A stretch of DNA of 64,000 bases. Origin: DASZFV01 sp035549075. Lineage in GTDB: Bacteria; Myxococcota_A; Polyangia; Fen-1088. Where the stretch lies: NCBI GenBank assembly GCA_035549075.1, contig DASZRT010000153.1:1-64000 (forward strand), given 5' to 3'. This document shows positions 61,720 through 64,000 of this stretch, one piece after another (the first letter of the stretch is position 1; every line of letters begins with the position of its first letter). The position numbers were made by a program, and so were the translations under genes. The notes beneath the pieces are model-generated. The model was not told where the DNA came from and did no database searches. It saw nothing but the letters and a program-made list of their open reading frames with translations.

Positions 61720-62778
61720 TCAGCGAATGAGGGTCAGCTTCGAGCTTCGCTTGCCCGCGCCCGGCACGGGCGTGTTGCGCACCGACAGCTGGCAGGCGAC
61801 CTTCGACGCGAGGTCGAGGAAGATCTCGGCGATGCGCCCGCCCGGATCGGCGAGCACGACGGGCGTGCCCGCGTCGCCGCCGCGGCTCACGGCCGGCTGG
61901 AGCGGGATCTCGCCGAGGAACGGGATGTTGCTGCGCTCGGCGAGCCCGCGCCCGCCGCCCTTCAAGAAGATCTCGTCGTGGTGCCCGCAGCTCGGGCACA
62001 CGTAGCCGCTCATGTTCTCGACGAGGCCGAGCACGGGCACCTCGACCCGCTGCCACATCGCCAGCGCCTTCTCGACGTCGATGATCGACACCTCTTGCGG
62101 CGTCGTCACCATGACGGCGCCCGTGATCGGCAGGAGCTGCGACAGCGACAGCTGCGCGTCGCCCGTGCCCGGCGGCAAATCGACGACGAGGTAGTCGAGC
62201 TCGCCCCACTCGACGTCCTCGATGAACTGCTGCAAGAGCTTGTGCACCATCGGGCCGCGCCAGATGACGGCGCCGCCGCGCTCGACGAAGAAGCCCACCG
62301 AGATCACCGACAGGCCGTGGTGCTGCGCCGGAATGATCTTGTTGGTGGTCTCGACGCCGGCCGGCTTCTGCGGCTCACCCATCATGAGCGGGATCGACGG
62401 GCCGTAGACGTCGGCGTCGAGGATGCCGACCTTGGCGCCGAGGCGCATGAGCGACGCCGCGAGGTTCGTGCTGACCGTCGACTTGCCGACGCCGCCCTTG
62501 CCGGCCGCGACGGCGATGATGTTCTTCACGCCGGGCAGGCGCGGGTTCGACGGGTGGTTGGGCCGGCCCCACAGCTTCGCGCCCAGCGTGACGTCGACCC
62601 CCGAGACACCCGCGACGGCGCCGACGGCGGCGCGGACGGCCGCCTCGATCTCGGCCTTCGACGGGCACGCCGGCGTCGTCAGCTCGATCGTGATCGCGGC
62701 GCGCCCACGCTCGTCGACGACGACGGTCTTCACCATCCCCGCCGAGACGAGGTCGGTGCCGAGCGCGGGATCTTTCAC
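61720..62778 (-). CDS. mrp: Mrp/ApbC-type iron-sulfur cluster carrier ATPase
   Basis: The P-loop ATPase is at least 352 residues. It has a MIP18/DUF59-like N-terminal domain (DLVSAGMVKTV, TPACPSKAEIEAA), the deviant Walker A GKGGVGKST (AVAAGKGGVGKSTVSTNLAA) and DLPPGTGDAQLSL. The cluster-ligating CPSCG motif is also present (YVCPSCGHHDE). The annotated start is a GTG within the conserved N-terminal block. Thirteen more family-like residues precede it in frame and lead back to an ATT at 62820, so the true N-terminus is uncertain. It is coupled to the downstream glycosyltransferase. Confidence 0.93.
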   Translation of the reverse strand: MKDPALGTDLVSAGMVKTVVVDERGRAAITIELTTPACPSKAEIEAAVRAAVGAVAGVSGVDVTLGAKLWGRPNHPSNPRLPGVKNIIAVAAGKGGVGKSTVSTNLAASLMRLGAKVGILDADVYGPSIPLMMGEPQKPAGVETTNKIIPAQHHGLSVISVGFFVERGGAVIWRGPMVHKLLQQFIEDVEWGELDYLVVDLPPGTGDAQLSLSQLLPITGAVMVTTPQEVSIIDVEKALAMWQRVEVPVLGLVENMSGYVCPSCGHHDEIFLKGGGRGLAERSNIPFLGEIPLQPAVSRGGDAGTPVVLADPGGRIAEIFLDLASKVACQLSVRNTPVPGAGKRSSKLTLIR

Positions 62779-62888
62779 CTGCCCGAGCGCCGCCCGGACG
62801 TTCTCTTCGACGGTAGGAATGCGCGCAGCCTAGGGCGCGGAAGGCGCGGACGCCAGCCCAAAGGACGGCGTCGATCGGCTGCGCGCCG

Positions 62889-63302
62889 TCAGGCCGTCGC
62901 CTCGACCGACAGCTGCGTGTCCTCGGCGGCGAACCACTCGACGACGCGGCCCGCCTTCACCTTGAAGCGGTGCACGCCGTTCACCATGGGCAGCGCCTTG
63001 CCGCTCTTGCGCACCTTCCACTCCTGGAAGATCGTCGCGTAGACGTGGTCGCCCGCCGCGGCGTAGTGCTGCGGCTCGAAGCGCAGCGGCTCCATCGCGC
63101 CCATGAGCGCCTCGAAGTAGCGCGCGACGTCGGCGCGGGTCGTGCCCGCGAAGTGCCACGGCGCCTTGGCGCGCCCATTCGCCGTCACGCCGAACGACTC
63201 GAGCTCGGGCGCGAAGCGCTCGAGGATGTACGGCAGGTCGCCGCGCGAGAAGGCGGCGTAGAGATCCTTCACGAAGGCGAGGTTGGTCTGTTCGGTCGTC
63301 AT
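62889..63302 (-). CDS. SnoaL/NTF2-like protein
   Basis: The 137-residue product has a cone-shaped NTF2-like fold pattern: an N-terminal helix (VKDLYAAFSRGDLPYILERFA), ARYFEALMGAMEPLRF, then strands (HVYATIFQEWKVRKSGKAL) and a closing HRFKVKAGRVVEWFAAED. AGGAG 6 nt upstream fixes the start. Such proteins bind small hydrophobic ligands or act as polyketide-type cyclases or epoxide hydrolases. The substrate is not inferable. It lies downstream of the HD-GYP/LuxR gene. Confidence 0.85.
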   Translation of the reverse strand: MTTEQTNLAFVKDLYAAFSRGDLPYILERFAPELESFGVTANGRAKAPWHFAGTTRADVARYFEALMGAMEPLRFEPQHYAAAGDHVYATIFQEWKVRKSGKALPMVNGVHRFKVKAGRVVEWFAAEDTQLSVEATA

Positions 63303-63384
63303 GTCGTTCTCCTGTTCTTCGCGCTCCAGCGCGCGTGAGGACGACGGTACGGATCGGCCGCGGGCGCCGCATCGGCAAGATTGC

Positions 63385-64000
63385 CTAGAGCAACCCGTTC
63401 TCGACGGCGAACAGCGCGGCCGCGCCCCGCGTCGTCACGCCGATCTTTTGATAGAGCGCCTGGTTGTGATGGTGGACCGTGCGGTGGGAGATGCCGAGGC
63501 ACTCGGCGATCTCCTTGTCGACGAGCCCGCGCGCGAGCAGCCGCAGCACCTCGAGCTCGCGCTCGGTGATGCCCTTCGGCAGCGCGGGCGGCGCGCCGCG
63601 CAGCAGCCCCTCGCTCGCGAGCACGGCGTCGACGGCGGCGCGATCGACGCGCCCGCGCGTCGCCTCCTCGCGCAGCACGCGCGCGGCGTCGTCGTGCGCG
63701 CGCGCCGCGCGGTGCGGCCGATCCTCGGTGAGCGCCGCGAAGACGTCGGCCGCGGCCAGCAAGCGCGCGGGGAAGCCGACGGCGGGCGAGGGCGCGCGGT
63801 GCGGATAGCCCGAGCCGTCGAGCCGGTCGTGATCGGCCGCGGCGATCGGCGCGAGCTCGCGCCACGGCGGCGAGCTCTCGAGGATCTGCTCGGTGAAGGT
63901 GGCGTGCGCGCGGATCGCCGCGCGCTCCGCGTCGGTGAGCGGGCCGGCCTTGTCCCAGATCGCGTTCGAGACCGCGACGCGCCCGAGATCGTGCAGCAGG
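63385..64000 (-). CDS. HD-GYP domain / LuxR-type HTH fusion protein (N-terminus outside window)
   Basis: The frame runs uninterrupted from the TAG at 63385 to the window edge, about 204 residues visible. It shows the end of an HD-GYP phosphodiesterase-like domain: LLHDLGR, DKAGPLTDAERAAIRAH, DHDRLDGSGYP (HHE changed to DHD) and LAAADVFAALTEDRPHR. It continues into a C-terminal LuxR HTH (ITERELEVLRLLARGLVDKEIAECLGIS). HD-GYP domains hydrolyse cyclic di-GMP, but the missing His may reduce activity. It is probably a ligand-controlled transcription factor. It lies upstream of the SnoaL-like gene on the same strand. Confidence 0.82.
   Translation of the reverse strand, partial: LLHDLGRVAVSNAIWDKAGPLTDAERAAIRAHATFTEQILESSPPWRELAPIAAADHDRLDGSGYPHRAPSPAVGFPARLLAAADVFAALTEDRPHRAARAHDDAARVLREEATRGRVDRAAVDAVLASEGLLRGAPPALPKGITERELEVLRLLARGLVDKEIAECLGISHRTVHHHNQALYQKIGVTTRGAAALFAVENGLL

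Overview
The window is very GC-rich chromosomal DNA with almost no non-coding space. It looks like a myxobacterium (Myxococcota, probably the Polyangiales side). The reasons are PEGA/TPR proteins, Ala/Asp-rich secreted proteins with 'DAAVDAS'-type linkers, a MYXO-CTERM-like C-terminus, many lipoproteins, and an unusual density of sigma-54 machinery. Four sigma-54 activators and four good -24/-12 promoters lie within 64 kb. No tRNA, rRNA, insertion sequence, prophage or CRISPR array was seen.

Layout. 1-2.1 kb: tail of an unknown protein, a PEGA protein and a lipoprotein. 2.1-12.7 kb: a long minus-strand run in the order ExbB-ExbD-TonB, an ABC ATPase, four FtsX/MacB-type permeases (a duplicated A-B pair), an NtrC-type regulator and its histidine kinase. 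It starts at a sigma-54 promoter with a perfect 16-bp palindrome upstream. 12.8-17.8 kb: lipoproteins, an OmpA-like protein, an MFS exporter, a Bcp-type peroxiredoxin and a Gly-rich secreted protein. 17.8-20.6 kb: a TonB-dependent receptor with its own TonB-C-like domain, under a second sigma-54 promoter with the same GCGGACA/TGTCCGC half-sites. 20.7-29.5 kb: two divergent operons. The minus operon (DUF2914-like, SPFH/Band 7, SH3-like) has a sigma-54 promoter and ends in a hairpin. The plus operon encodes a small His-domain protein, a sigma-54 response regulator with a Cys cluster, a TPR histidine kinase and a lone receiver. A 22-bp near-palindrome sits between them. This is the best candidate for an undescribed system.

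29.5-36 kb: an XRE regulator with a palindromic operator beside two tiny zinc-finger proteins, then housekeeping genes (uppP, birA, nadC, a HAD phosphatase, rsmD, coaD, an aspartate aminotransferase). 36-43.5 kb: an EmrA-EmrB-TolC type efflux operon with a sigma-54 promoter, divergent from an activator that carries its HTH at the N-terminus instead of a C-terminal Fis domain. 43.4-48.3 kb: two paralogous lipoproteins, an NtrC regulator and an SMI1/KNR4-TPR protein. 48.4-51.1 kb: cysD and cysN, the latter fused to a degenerate APS-kinase domain. 51.2-55.4 kb: a MYXO-CTERM-like protein, a glycosyltransferase, a membrane protein with a triple THSSFDDED motif and an RlmI-like methyltransferase. 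55.5-64 kb: a divergent nuclease (NucA) / exported inhibitor (NuiA) pair, PcrA/UvrD helicase, two glycosyltransferases, Mrp, a SnoaL-like protein, and an HD-GYP/LuxR fusion cut by the window edge.

How they fit: exbBD-tonB and the TonB-dependent receptor, about 5 kb apart, share promoter type and operator half-sites. They are therefore probably one regulon, plausibly run by the two-component pair at the end of the exbB operon. The efflux operon and the SPFH operon each have a dedicated activator next door. All functional assignments are from sequence reading alone; no database search was run.
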